Source: Adenophora triphylla var. japonica
Lineage: Eukaryota; Streptophyta; Magnoliopsida; Asterales; Campanulaceae
NCBI GenBank assembly: GCA_022495995.1
Contig: JAFEMH010002503.1
Location: 124,001-188,000 of the forward strand
DNA length: 64,000 nt
Direction: 5' to 3'
The notes under the pieces were generated by a model. That model had not been told where the DNA came from, did no database searches, and worked only from the letters and a program-made list of their open reading frames with translations. This document shows, in pieces, positions 1-12,187 of this stretch. The position numbers and the translations under genes were made by a program. Within the stretch, counting starts at the first letter, position 1. The number at the start of each line of letters is the position of its first letter.

Positions 1-1039
1 TATATTTGTGATGATAAAAAAGAACAAGGATGCCATGCAATTTTAGAGAATAAACTTAAATGTGTGGAAAGCCAGAGGAAGACAATTAATTCAATGAGCG
101 ACCGAAGTAAAAAGAAAAGAAAAAAGACACATGTAAACAATTTATTATAGACAAAACAATGTAATGATAAAGAAAACACCAGCTTGTATTAGATTATAGC
201 GCGAATAACAGTCTTTTAATGGGGTGAACTTACGCAGATATGAGAGTATTATAGACGGTGATGGTTCCTCACAGTTTATTGGCTTGAAATATCTTTTCAT
301 AGTTTCAAAACTGCAATTTTGAGAATAGGATTGACAATAAACAAAATCATAACCCCAAAAATTGAAAGCTATTGTCCAAAATTTCAAAGTAAAAAAAAAA
401 ACCCTAAAATCCCTAAAAGTAATTTGAGTGATTTGATAGTGAAATCAATGAATTGGAATGAGAGTAATTCACATTTATGCTGTAAAACAATCCGAAGAAG
501 GAGGAATTGAGCTCATAAATTTAAAATATCTTCTTAATATTACTTAGGGTTTGTGAATTGTGAAGGAATTTCTGACTTACCGTCGCAGAGATGAAGAGAG
601 AGCAGGAAGATACCGAGAGAGGAGGTAGCCGAGAGTCACTGATCATCGTGGTCCATCGGCAACGGCAGCGGCGTCGCTCGCTAGTCGCTTCTTTCTTTAT
701 TTCTTTCTTGTATTTTTTTTTTATAGACACGGTACTTCTTTTCTCTTCTCTACGCTTTTATTTTTGTTATTTTAACTGTGTACTTCTTTTCTTTTCTCTT
801 ATCTACCTAGGCTTTTCCTTTTCCTTTTGTTATTTTGACTTTTTTTTTTTAAGTTAGTTTGCGTTCGTAGCTATAAATATAAAAAAAATTAGAAATTAAA
901 AGCAAGAGTCTCTACGCTTTGTCTTTTATTATTTTATTTTATTTTTAAATTAGTTTGCGTTGTTAGCTATAAAAAAAAAAAAAATTAAAAGTCAGTGGGG
1001 GCCACGGCCCCCTCTGGTTCCTTAGTGCAGCCGCCCCTG
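1..1039 (-). mobile_element. possible hAT-type transposon end in the HEMC intron
   Basis: Read on the minus strand, this stretch begins at 1039 with CAGGGGCGG, a start typical of plant hAT elements. A GGGGGCC/GGCCCC-containing run follows, then AT-rich sequence with two similar blocks (about 851-900 and 951-990). Next comes a C-rich stretch (about 583-670) ending in a good splice donor, ctgcgacg|gtaag on the minus strand. The other terminus, the 8-bp target duplication and the transposase would lie left of the window, so family and extent are inferred. The same start and layout recur at 57371. Nothing else could be recognised in positions 1-580. Confidence 0.3.
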
Positions 1040-1389
1040 CTTATCCTGTCTAGTTTTTTTTTTGACGGTTCTAGATTAGATGTGAATAATCAAAACTTAG
1101 AGTAGGTTTTGTTATACTATTAAACTTAGCATCAATAACGCAAAACCGCATTTTCGCTATGAATACTTATTTGGGTGTCAACATACATGTCCAAGTGATG
1201 TTTACAACATGGCTTTATGTGATTTGGTATGTCCTTCAAAGTATAGGTAATTCATCTGTGAGATGTTTCAATGTCTTCTGATTATTTGTTCACGTGTTAG
1301 CCATCAATTATAATTACAGATTTTTAGCTAAGCAATGTACTATAGCTTATCCATTATCTCATGGGTATTCTGTATTATTTCATTTGTAG

Positions 1390-3095
<1,706 letters not shown>

Positions 3096-3188
3096 TTCAG
3101 AGAGCTCGAATCCACGCTCTACTTGTTTGGTTAGCTTTTCGATGATTCTGTTCAAATTTCTTGTTGTAGTAATTAGTATTTTGAGTAA

Positions 3189-3376
3189 GGCTCCGTTTGT
3201 TTAGCGTAAAACATTTTCCGGAAAATGATTTCCGGCAAAATGTTTTCCGGAAAATGAAAATGTTTTCCGGAAAATAAGATAATAATGAAGTTTTCCCCAT
3301 TTTCTGGTGCGAAACAAACACCGGAAAATGAGGAAAATGTTTTCCGGAAAACATTTTCCCCCAAACAAACGGAGCC
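3189..3376. mobile_element. Tourist-like MITE (PIF/Harbinger type)
   Basis: Terminal inverted repeats GGCTCCGTTTGTTT (3189-3202) and AAACAAACGGAGCC (3363-3376) are flanked by the 3-bp duplication TAA (3186-3188, 3377-3379). The interior is built of repeated ttttccggaaaa palindromes. It lies in the 3' flank of HEMC. The same family recurs at 9229-10177 and 29495-46924, and a lone right end (AAACAAACGGAGCC) sits at 3613-3626. Confidence 0.85.
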
Positions 3377-3709
3377 TAAGTATGCGATTTCTTGGTCGAA
3401 ACTAACCCTAGAGGGAATAGGTTTCTTGTATTATTTGTACACTAGATTAGATCATTTTCCTGAGGATTTTACGTTTTCTTTTCTTTTTTCAGAGAAATAA
3501 TAGTCCATTTTTTGTAGCTTCCTTTGTTCTCTCACGTTTTAGCGATCATTCCATGCCATCAACTCGCAAATCATTTTACTGGAAATCATTTTTCGAAAAA
3601 TATTTTACGTTGAAACAAACGGAGCCTCGGGATGGAAGAAACATGGGATGATGGAGATGCTTAGACCATTCCAATATTCCATCCCTCGCCATCAATCTAA
3701 TAGCTACTA

Positions 3710-3944
3710 CTCCCTCCGTCCCACAAATATACAAAAAATTATCCCTTTTGGACGTCTCACAATAATTTACACTTTCCTAAAATGGAAATGGGACCCACTT
3801 CTCTCTACTCACAACCATTATTCACTTACTTCACTTTCTCTCTCCTACCCAACCATCTATACTCACAACACATCACCTTTTTCACTTTTCTCCTTAATTC
3901 CCACACCCTCCCAAAAAGTGTGTATATTTGTGGGACGGAGGGAG
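3710..3944. mobile_element. Stowaway-like MITE
   Basis: Ends are CTCCCTCCGTCCC and GGGACGGAGGGAG, flanked by TA dinucleotides. The subterminal parts are complementary (acaaatatac near the left, gtatatttgt near the right). It is about 235 bp and non-coding. This TA-target family is the most frequent short repeat in the window. Confidence 0.85.
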
Positions 3945-4114
3945 TATGTGTATTAATGGATTCACGACTTTATATTTTGTTGGTACCACATGTACTCATT
4001 TACACTAATGACTTTTTGGTCACGTTTACATCTATCTAGTAAACATCACATAGGTTTGTTAGACCATTTACAATGGCCAATTAAAAAAAAAAAATCAATA
4101 GTTGAAACCATTGC

Positions 4115-4212
4115 ATGGGTATTGAAGTTGATTTTCAATAGTTGAAAAAATAAAAATTTGTTGATGGGTATTGAAGTTGATTTTCAATAGTTGAAAAAAT
4201 AAAAATTTGTTG
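4115..4212. repeat. two-copy 49-bp tandem repeat in an AT-rich MITE-like stretch
   Basis: The unit starting atgggtattgaagttga and ending at tttgttg occurs twice in direct tandem (4115-4163, 4164-4212). It lies in an AT-rich segment beginning near 4060 with agaccatttacaatggcc, which resembles one end of a MITE, but no matching second end was found. The rest of 3945-5020 is intergenic, with poly-A/T runs and a G-box at 4612. Confidence 0.6.
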
Positions 4213-4611
4213 AATAAATTCAATAGGTGTTGAAAAAAAGGTGGGGCCGGTTCCTCGCCACGTGGTGCGACGGGAGTGGGCCGTTTTGGCGCGGACATAC
4301 ACCACCCGTCTAGGGAGCGTCTGGTGCTGGTTTTTAAAAAAAAAAATTCTTTTTTTCTGATTTGGCCCCTTGGCACAGCATGATTGATCACTGAATTTTT
4401 ATTTTTATTTTTGTTAAATTCATTCGAATTTTTCAAAGACAATTATCTTATATCAAAAAAAAAAATTAATTTTTTTACACAAAAAAAAAACTCTCTATAA
4501 ATAGTCCTCTTTCATTTTATTTTTTTACACAAAAAAAAAATCCAGGTAGAAATAACTTGCACGTACAAAATACAAACCATCATCCTAAGAAACTAGAAAG
4601 CAGTTATGACA

Positions 4612-4617
4612 CACGTG
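4612..4617. promoter_or_regulatory. G-box CACGTG in a larger palindrome
   Basis: CACGTG is embedded in gacacacgtgtc, a G-box/ABRE-like palindrome. It lies about 1 kb upstream of the CYSTM gene. bZIP or bHLH binding is a family expectation, not shown by the sequence. Confidence 0.35.
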
Positions 4618-5020
4618 TCATGAAAAGGATTAGTTAAGAGAAGTTTGGGCTGGCCGGCGCCGGCTTAACTAGAAAGCGAAGAAGACGAAGAAGCAAAGAA
4701 TCTTTGGGCACATCTGCCCCCTTTTAAAAACAAACGATTCTCTTATGTCCACCTAATCTCACTCACACTATACTTTACACGCCTTATTTAATTTTACACG
4801 CATCTAAACCAATATTACTGATTAATTAATCATTTACAACAAATATTTTCTTTTTAAAAAAAAATAAAAAAAATATAATATATCTGTCCGAAGATATCCG
4901 CATGAAAATATCATTGAATTCCCAATATAATATGTCGGTAGCATTAGACATAACAACATCAACAAAACCTATTTCTCAGATATTAATTAACTAAACCTTA
5001 TTTTTCAAACAAAATTAATA

Positions 5021-5279
5021 CTTCTTCCGTCCCATAAAACCTTACCCACTTTGTCATTTAGAGCGTCCCACTTAAAAATCACACTTTCCTAAAAAAAAAC
5101 TTTTTAATACTTCTTTATTCATAGGACCCACTTAGCATACTCACAACAACTATATATTCACTTACTATTCTCTACCCCACTTTCTCTCTCCTATCCACTC
5201 ACAACTACTACTTTAATAACATTATTCCTTATTTTTCACGCAAAACAGTAAATGGGTAACCTTTTATGGGAGGAAGGAG
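5021..5279. mobile_element. Stowaway-like MITE upstream of the CYSTM gene
   Basis: Ends are cttcttccgtcccataaaac and gttttatgggaggaagg-type complementary sequence, flanked by TA at 5019-5020 and 5280-5281. It is homologous to the MITE at 59655-62846. It contains the uninterrupted sequence tttttaatacttctttattc, and so serves as the empty site for the Helitron at 59744-62681. Its right end is about 190 bp upstream of the CYSTM TATA box. Confidence 0.75.
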
Positions 5280-5469
5280 TATATTTTTTATTACTTTTGC
5301 CTTTTCAAACAAAATTAATATAGTTTTGAAAAGAATACCTCCAAAAATAAATTAAAAAAATTACAATGTTTGAAAAAATAACGCGGTTTGTGATGTCACC
5401 GACTTTCTTTGTAAGCTTCGTCCCCCGGGTAGGACTGAGCCGGGCCAGGCCAAGCCAGCGTGTGTTTTG

Positions 5470-5480
5470 TATATATAAAT
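5470..5480 (+). promoter_or_regulatory. TATA box of the CYSTM gene
   Basis: TATATATAAAT lies about 130 bp upstream of the ATG at 5611 and is followed by an AG-rich run and a CTT-rich leader, as in many plant promoters. Confidence 0.6.
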
Positions 5481-5610
5481 AGAGAGAGTTATCCTGTAAA
5501 ATAGTGAATAATATTACATACAAATATTCATAAAAAGTTATCCTTCTTCTTCTTCTTCTTCTTTCTACCAAATTCATCAATCAATCAAGAGAAAGTCATC
5601 AGAGCCAGCC

Positions 5611-6016
5611 ATGAGTCTTAACGATCAACACCAAATTCCCGGTAATTAGTAATAACGATTTTGATTCTTCTATATCTATCTCTCTATCTCTGCTTCTAAG
5701 TTCTAATTCTCGAGTAATTGTGCATGCAGTTGCATATCCACCACCAACTTCTCAGGCGATGGATGCCCAACCACCAATTGGATACCCTACTACCACTAAC
5801 GACGGAGCTCCGGCCAACCCTGTTAAGTTGGAGACACAATCAAGGGGCGATGGCTTCTTGAAGGGCTGGTACGTACTGTAATTCCATCAATCTAATCTAA
5901 TCATCCCTCTCATAAATTAATTACTATGCTAATACTATTATTCCATATATGTAATTGTAATTGGTTGCAGTTGTGCTGCTATTTGCTGCTGCTGTGTCTT
6001 GGACGCCTGCTTCTAA
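5611..6016 (+). CDS. cysteine-rich transmembrane (CYSTM) microprotein
   Basis: Three exons were assembled by eye: 5611-5641, 5730-5868 and 5971-6016, with GT-AG introns in phases 1 and 2. They give 71 residues from an ATG preceded by a TATA box at a normal distance. The product starts MSLNDQHQIPVAYPPP and has a proline/tyrosine-rich hydrophilic half containing IGYPT. It ends in a cysteine-dense tail, KGCCAAICCCCVLDACF, the hallmark of the CYSTM module thought to insert in the plasma membrane. CYSTM proteins are tied to stress tolerance and homo- or heterodimerise; that is family knowledge. Standard ORF calling misses the gene because its exons are short. Confidence 0.88.
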
Positions 6017-6488
6017 TCCATCATCCTCACCCTGATCATCATCCCGGCCACAGCGATCCTTGCTTGCTTTTTTTTATTTTTTCTATTGTTTTAATCTCCT
6101 ACTAGTATTATTCCCAGACTATGCTTCTTCTATCATTTATCAACATTATTATTTTGTGATTTATAGTATAATATAAATTAGTTTCATTTTTAGATGATTT
6201 GTATTGTTTTCGGAAATACAAAAATCATAGCCTCTGTTGAATCAGGGGAGAGAGAGAGAGAAACAGATAAAGCAAAAAATTAGGTAGAAAATAAAAGATG
6301 AAGGTGACACAAAACCATACCATCATTTGGGGACCTACCTTCAACAATAATAGTAGTAACTTGACACCTACTAGAACTCCATCTCCCAGCTACACATTTT
6401 TAATCTAAATCAAACATCATCAGAAGCTAGAAACCAACGCCACATGATCCCATCTGCTTCGTCATACACATCATCGGATGCTATTGAT

Positions 6489-6542
<54 letters not shown>

Positions 6543-8131
6543 CACTGCTGGGGATCAAGGATGATGTAAATAAAATAAGTTCTTTAAAATGTTTGAAATT
6601 TTAAATGAGAATTTCATTATGAGGCGGAGGGAGCAGTATAGTTTACCACTTACCACATAACCCAAAGAAACAACGGGGTTCGACATGCAAAATCAAAGTC
6701 TGGATAATCTCATACTGTAGCTTTTAGGTACCAGGTGTTCAAATTGCTAGCTTAATTTACGGACAAAATCCTCAAGCTAAACCAACCGACAATGAGGAAC
6801 ACTAAAAATGGTTGATCTTACTCTTAGTCATCAGAGATTATGCTTGCACTTACCACCACTACAATTATCATCCAGTGCATGACATAGTTAGTCAGTGTGT
6901 GTGCACGGGCGTCGAGTCAGGCCTCTCATTATCCATACCCCATTAGAATCAAAATTAACATAATTCAAGATCCAAGCAGAAATAGCAATATCATAATAGA
7001 CACGTGCACGAAAACATAAAGACTACTTCACAAGACGAGGTTTTCTACTTCAACTATTGATATAGGCTAGCACACAGCTGCATTTGATGGCCAAATAACA
7101 GCACATTTAGAAAGGGAGAAGGAAACAAAACATGCTCCTGCAAACGGATTTGTACATGTATACGAGTATAACATACACCCTTATCGTGTGCAAGTGTAAA
7201 AGTGTTAATGGAAAAAATCACTAATAAGAAATATCGAGTGCAACAATACCAATGTTTAAAATTGCTATAAATTCTAATTTTCTGGGGCATTTCTTGAATA
7301 ATAGAGTATCAGAAGATGAAGCCTATTGTTCCCCATGTGCAAAAGCAGCACGCAAATGTAAATCATAAAAGTAAAAGGTGTAGTACGGAACATATCAACC
7401 ACCAGTCGAAGGCTAAAACTTCAATTACCCCTGGCCGAGGACTCCTTTCTAAACATTCTACGCCCCAAATGATGCCTAACATTTTCAAAGAATCAATCAT
7501 ACTATTGAAGAAATTTATCAAAATCATAATTCTCAACCAATGAAACTTTATGTTCACTTAACTCATAATATATTACATACATGGATATATGTCTACAATT
7601 GCCCACAACTAGAGTTACTAACAAAGAGTACATAGATGATGAAAAATGTATGTAATAATCGACAGCAACGCATTACTTGTACCGGCCACAATGTGGTTGT
7701 TTACCTCCTCAATGATCACAACCCTACTAAATGAATCATAATTTCAAGTGCAATACTAAACATGTGTTGATGCCATCACATGGACACACACTCTGCTGAC
7801 TAAATTCTTAACTAGTGCTGATGGCTAAAGTGTCCTACATATGATGCCTGGGTGCTACTGTACATCTCTTGGCCCAAATCTGACAGTGTAGCAGCCCAGA
7901 AGAGCCAAAATTTGTTCACACCAAGTATATCCCCCACTATTGAGCTTATGGAGTAAAGTGGGAGGTAAAACAAGACCCTCTTCTCAAACCGATAGCTCCA
8001 AGCCTACAAGTCTCAACAGTTAAATACCATAAATTAAAGTCTATAACCCAATCATTTTTTAAAAAGCCTAAACTTCAACATCTGAATCTAAAATTGATTT
8101 ACCAAGTGCTCAACCCTAATTATCCACAATA
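6017..8131. other. intergenic stretch with a GA microsatellite
   Basis: No gene was recognised here. The CYSTM 3' UTR runs into AT-rich sequence. A (GA)n microsatellite of nearly 50 bp ends at 6540. Open frames at 7054-7557 overlap on opposite strands, lack splice or family signals and look like chance. Confidence 0.5.
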
Positions 8132-8165
8132 TCAATGCTAAACTACAGATAACAAGGACATTAAT

Positions 8166-8343
8166 AAAGGGCAAAGGGCAAAACCCCGGTGCGCCAAGCG
8201 CTCCCCACCTTGCGGGGTTGAGAGAGGGAACTATTTGTTAGAGCCTTCCCCTGACAATTGCTAAGAGGTTGTTCGCCAAAGTTCGAACCCGTGACCCTTT
8301 GGTCACCAAAGGAGCAACTTAACCGTTGCGTCAAGGGTCGCCC
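8166..8343 (-). mobile_element. tRNA-derived SINE with 34-bp target duplications
   Basis: Read on the minus strand, the element begins gggcgacccttgacgcaac. It carries an A-box-like segment (acggttaagttgctcc) and a B-box GGTTCGAAC, the internal Pol III promoter of tRNA-derived SINEs. It ends in a pyrimidine-rich tail. Identical 34-bp direct repeats flank it at 8132-8165 and 8344-8377, both starting tcaatgctaaac and ending gacattaat. Absence of a tRNA cloverleaf and the 178-bp body argue against a tRNA gene. Confidence 0.85.
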
Positions 8344-8665
8344 TCAATGCTAAACTACAGATAACAAGGACATTAATCAAAACTAAAAATAAACAGAACA
8401 TGAATCAAATCTCAACTCAGCAGATGAAATGAATTTTTATTGGCAGGCTCATTTGATTAGGAAAAATAAATTCAAGACACCCATTGAGCCAAAAACAAAA
8501 TTCCAGTCACACTACCATTTCAAAAAGTTATGAATTTTACTGCAATTACTAATCAAAACATCCAACAAAATCTATCAAAGAAAGCATAAATATTACCGAG
8601 ACTCCAAAAACATATTTCAAAATTAAAACACATGGTATAGTAAGAACCAACCAGACACATTCCCC

Positions 8666-9073
8666 TCAGAATCGAAGCTTCGAGAAGAACCACCTGTTCT
8701 TCCCAGTCTTGAAACGTTCCTCGAGCTTCGCCTTGGTCTCCTTGGCAGCAGTAACCTTCTTATCACGAGACTGTAGGGCGTCTAGCGTCACAGTGTCCTT
8801 GAGGTCCACATCGAGCGTGTAGCGAGTGGGCATGATGTGGTTGTAGTTGACGAGCTTGATAAACGCTTTCACGCGAGATTTTTTGGCGGTCTTCTTAGCT
8901 GAGTCCTTGCGGATAACCTTCTTCGGGTACTTGGATATTCCGGCAACGAGACAGTGGCCATATGGACGGTCACGAGTGCCGTCGTCGAAAGATCTGATGA
9001 TGACGGCCTTCCGACCGGCGTAGCGGCCATTGAGCATGACGACGGCTTTGTTGGGCTTTAGAAATTTCACCAT
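8666..9073 (-). CDS. RPL27: 60S ribosomal protein eL27
   Basis: An intronless 135-residue protein, the usual eL27 length, starts [18 protein letters not shown] and ends [11 protein letters not shown]. The N-terminal part (about residues 5-40) is the KOW-like segment. A basic middle ([14 protein letters not shown]) and the [12 protein letters not shown] core follow. eL27 is a structural protein of the cytosolic large subunit. The start is secure: the ATG sits at the family N-terminus, with a stretch carrying a telo-box just upstream. Several positions differ from commonly seen plant eL27 (for example VMLNGRY, HIMPTRY), but no key region is missing. Confidence 0.96.
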   Translation of the reverse strand: MVKFLKPNKAVVMLNGRYAGRKAVIIRSFDDGTRDRPYGHCLVAGISKYPKKVIRKDSAKKTAKKSRVKAFIKLVNYNHIMPTRYTLDVDLKDTVTLDALQSRDKKVTAAKETKAKLEERFKTGKNRWFFSKLRF

Positions 9074-9117
9074 TTTCGCGCCGCTGTCTTCCCTCGCTCG
9101 CTCACCACAGCAAATAG

Positions 9118-9129
9118 AACCCTAGGGTT
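9118..9129. promoter_or_regulatory. telo-box (AACCCTAGGGTT) of the eL27 promoter
   Basis: The palindrome AACCCTAGGGTT lies about 45 bp upstream of the eL27 ATG. Telo-boxes (AAACCCTAA-type) near the start site are a known mark of plant ribosomal-protein genes and coordinate them with TCP sites. Confidence 0.6.
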
Positions 9130-9228
9130 ACTGGGTTTGATATTATTTATAGTTGAATCGTTTACCAACGGTACCCCTCCTTGTCCATGATAATTGCGTA
9201 AATGCCCCTAAACTTAATTCAAATATAA

Positions 9229-9570
9229 GGCCCCGTTTGTTTCAAGGAAAATGGGAGGAAAACGTTTTCCCCATTTTCCTTGAAACATGTTTGTTTTTCG
9301 GAAAACGTTTTCCCATTTTCCGGTGTTTGGTAGTTTTTCGGAAAATGGAGAAAATGTTTTTCGGAAAACATTTTCCGCCTTTTCTAAGGAAAACGTTTTC
9401 CGAATTTTTCCTAAGGAAGTTGTTTTCCGGAAAATGGTGAAAAAAAGTGGATGGATAATATTTTAATAATAATAATAATAATAATAATATAAATAATAAT
9501 AATAATAATAAAATAATAATAATAATAACAAAATAATAATAATAAAATAATAATAAGAATAAAATAATAA

Positions 9571-9638
<68 letters not shown>

Positions 9639-9712
9639 TAATAATAAAATAATAATAATAATAATAATGATAATAATAATAATAACAAAATAATAATAAA
9701 AAATAATAATAA

Positions 9713-9795
<83 letters not shown>

Positions 9796-9839
9796 CAAAA
9801 TAATAATAAAATAATAATAATAATAAAAAAAAAAAATAA

Positions 9840-9882
<43 letters not shown>

Positions 9883-9916
9883 TAATAATAATAAAATAAT
9901 AAAATAATAATAATAA

Positions 9917-9947
<31 letters not shown>

Positions 9948-10177
9948 TAATAATAAAATAATAGTAATAATAATAATAATAATTTTCCGAAAAACATCTT
10001 CATTTTCCGAAATTTCCCATTTTCCCCATTTTCCTAAGGAAGTTGTTTTCTAGAAAAACATCTTCCTCATTTTCCGGAAAACGTTTTCCACATTTTCGAA
10101 AAACGTTTTCCTTTACCGAAAAACATTTTCCAGGAAATCATTTTCCGAAAGTTATTTTCCCCGAAACAAACGGAGCC
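9229..10177. mobile_element. Tourist-like MITE enlarged by a TAA microsatellite
   Basis: Left end GGCCCCGTTTGTTTC and right end GAAACAAACGGAGCC are flanked by TAA on both sides (9226-9228, 10178-10180). The terminal ~230 bp of the left and ~190 bp of the right side carry the ttttccggaaaa palindromes of the family. The middle is an expanded trinucleotide array. It lies about 100 bp upstream of the eL27 telo-box. Confidence 0.85.
9462..9982. repeat. (TAA)n microsatellite, ~520 bp
   Basis: An almost pure TAA/ATT array is interrupted by occasional extra A or C (aaa, aac). Long poly-Ile/poly-Leu open frames on the minus strand are a by-product of the array and are not genes. Confidence 0.95.
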
Positions 10178-10255
10178 TAAGGGGAAAAAAATAGAAGAAA
10201 TTCCAATCAATATTAGCAAGAATTTGCGATTTTTCCTTTTCTTTCAAGTTACTTA

Positions 10256-10825
10256 GGGGCGTTTGGTTCGCCTGAATTGGCCATTCCGGGGCGGAATGAA
10301 ATGGTCAATTCCGTTGACTTCATTCCTTCGCCCCGTTTGATTCGTATGAATGAAAAAAAAATTCATTCCCTACGGAATGAATTTTCATTCCTTGGAATGG
10401 ATTTTCATTCCTTCCATATATGGAAGGAATGAAGAATTCCTTAGGAAATGGAAAAATTTTTTTGACTAAAATACCCCCAAACCCAAACCACACCTACCCC
10501 CTACCCACCCCCAATCAGCCCCTGCCCTACCCCCACCCCCACCCACTCCCCACCCCCACGATTTTTTTTTCTGCCTACCCCCCCTATCTAGCCCTGCCCC
10601 TACCCCCCCACCCCCAGGAAATTTTTTTTTATGCCTACCCCCCTATCCAGCCCTGCCCTACACCCCCACCCACCCCACCCCCACGAAATTTTTTTTTCTG
10701 CCTACCCCCCTGCCCTGCCCAGCCCTACCCCACCCCCCACCCCTCCCCCCCCCCCCACAAATTTTTTTTTTTTCTCGCCTACCCCCATTCAGCCCTGCCC
10801 CTACCCCCCACCCCCCACCCCATCC
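10256..10825. mobile_element. MITE left end with C-rich minisatellite, cut by the copia array
   Basis: GGGGCGTTTGGTTCG at 10256, preceded by TTA, looks like a MITE terminus; it is followed by repeated attccttggaatg-type palindromes. From about 10470 to 10825 a degenerate C-rich minisatellite repeats a unit of roughly 60-75 bp (ctgcctacccccc, then ccctgcccctacccccacc, then a T-run). The copia LTR begins at 10826, so the right end was displaced; it was not found after the array. Confidence 0.55.
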
Positions 10826-12187
10826 TGTTGGTGTAATGCCCTAGGCTTTAGTTATGTTTAACTGAAAACCGTTATGTATCATCTTTATCGTTTATGTTTA
10901 TTATTTGATTATTATATAATTTGCATATTTATTGTAATAATCTCCGTCCCTGATTATTAAGAGAATAATTAGTATAATTGTCAATGGATAATCATATGAT
11001 GATTATATGCATAGAGATGCACATTGAAATTATGGGTACTTGTTAGAGAACAAGTGACTGGACTTGACCCGTATGAGATTTATGTCATGGTCAAATGTCA
11101 TAATTAAATCTCATATGGTCACTTCATTTAGTCCCTAGACCTGAGATTATCATGACCTTACATATGATGAAAGTTATGTTTGATTTTAGTCAAACGGTAT
11201 CTTAACACGATATCTATAAAGGCTACCTTTGGCATGATCGGATTCATGATGGAAAGGATGATAAGTCAAGATGGAATTTGTCCCTCGGAAGAGAGATGTT
11301 TTGCTTGGGCCCCTCGATGAGTGATAATGATAAAAGCGTGTGGCCACACCCCAATATGATTGGACTATCATTATACTCAAGATCGAGAAAGCATTGAACA
11401 AATACAAGTTGACGTGGACCATGACTTGTGTTCAATATAACATCGTGAGACAAAGGGAAAAATGGAAGTGTACCATTGGAAACGTGAACTCTTACGTTGT
11501 GTTATTTGGGTAGACATAATGGCTTGCTAGAGTCCGCTTATGTCTTATGAGGGTCGATATGATCGGACTCATTGCCAACATAATACAATCCTATTGGGTC
11601 ACACACAAATAGAATGAGTTGGTTGAACCAAGGGAAGAATGATTGAGAGTTTCTGTATTTGGCAACTTATGTCACGCGACATAACTAGCCACCAGACGCG
11701 TTTTGACAGCCTGGTCTCCTAATTCGATTAGGAAACATATTCATACTAAAGTAGTATAAATATGAGAGGTATGTTAACCCTAATGGTCTGGCCGAAATTT
11801 TCAAGGGAAAATCATAACAAAAATACTCTCAATATTCTTCCATAAGTTTTAGGAATCTAGCAATTCCCAACCCGAGAATTGTTCTCGACATTCATATTTG
11901 TGTGGATTACCAAAAGAGGGTCTTAGTTTTGTTCAAACAAATCAAAGACCTAGAGTTCAAATCTGAAGATCCAAAGGAGTTGAAGATTCGAAGATTTGAA
12001 GATCAAAAGTTTGTGATTACAAATCACATAATTATCCGTTCGATAGCTCAAGACCGGAAAGCAATTTAGGTTGGTAAACTCTATCTCATAGCAATTCAAT
12101 TTAATCGTATAGAACGGATCTTAGGGCTTGGGTTTTGTGTTAATTTTATGCTTAATTCCGCTGCGCATGGATCCATAAAACCCAACA
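10826..12187 (+). repeat. copia array: LTR 1
   Basis: This 1,362-bp long terminal repeat starts TGTTGGTGTAATGCCC and ends ATAAAACCCAACA. It is followed directly by a tRNA-iMet primer-binding site (TGGTATCAGAGC, from 12189). The preceding bases CATCC are the presumed left target-site duplication. It is nearly identical to LTR 3 (23747-25108). Confidence 0.92.

Noticed and set aside
8166..8343. tRNA gene on the minus strand
   Set aside because: A and B boxes are present, but there is no cloverleaf or anticodon arm, and flanking 34-bp duplications mark a SINE.
9242..10003. 253-codon poly-Ile/Leu/Tyr open frame
   Set aside because: It is the translation of a TAA microsatellite within a MITE.
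10420..10836. Proline-rich open frame
   Set aside because: It is the translation of a C-rich minisatellite in a MITE, cut by a copia LTR.
11186..11453. Minus-strand 69-78 codon frames repeated three times (also 17657-17924 and 24107-24374)
   Set aside because: They lie antisense inside the copia LTRs and repeat only because the LTR does.
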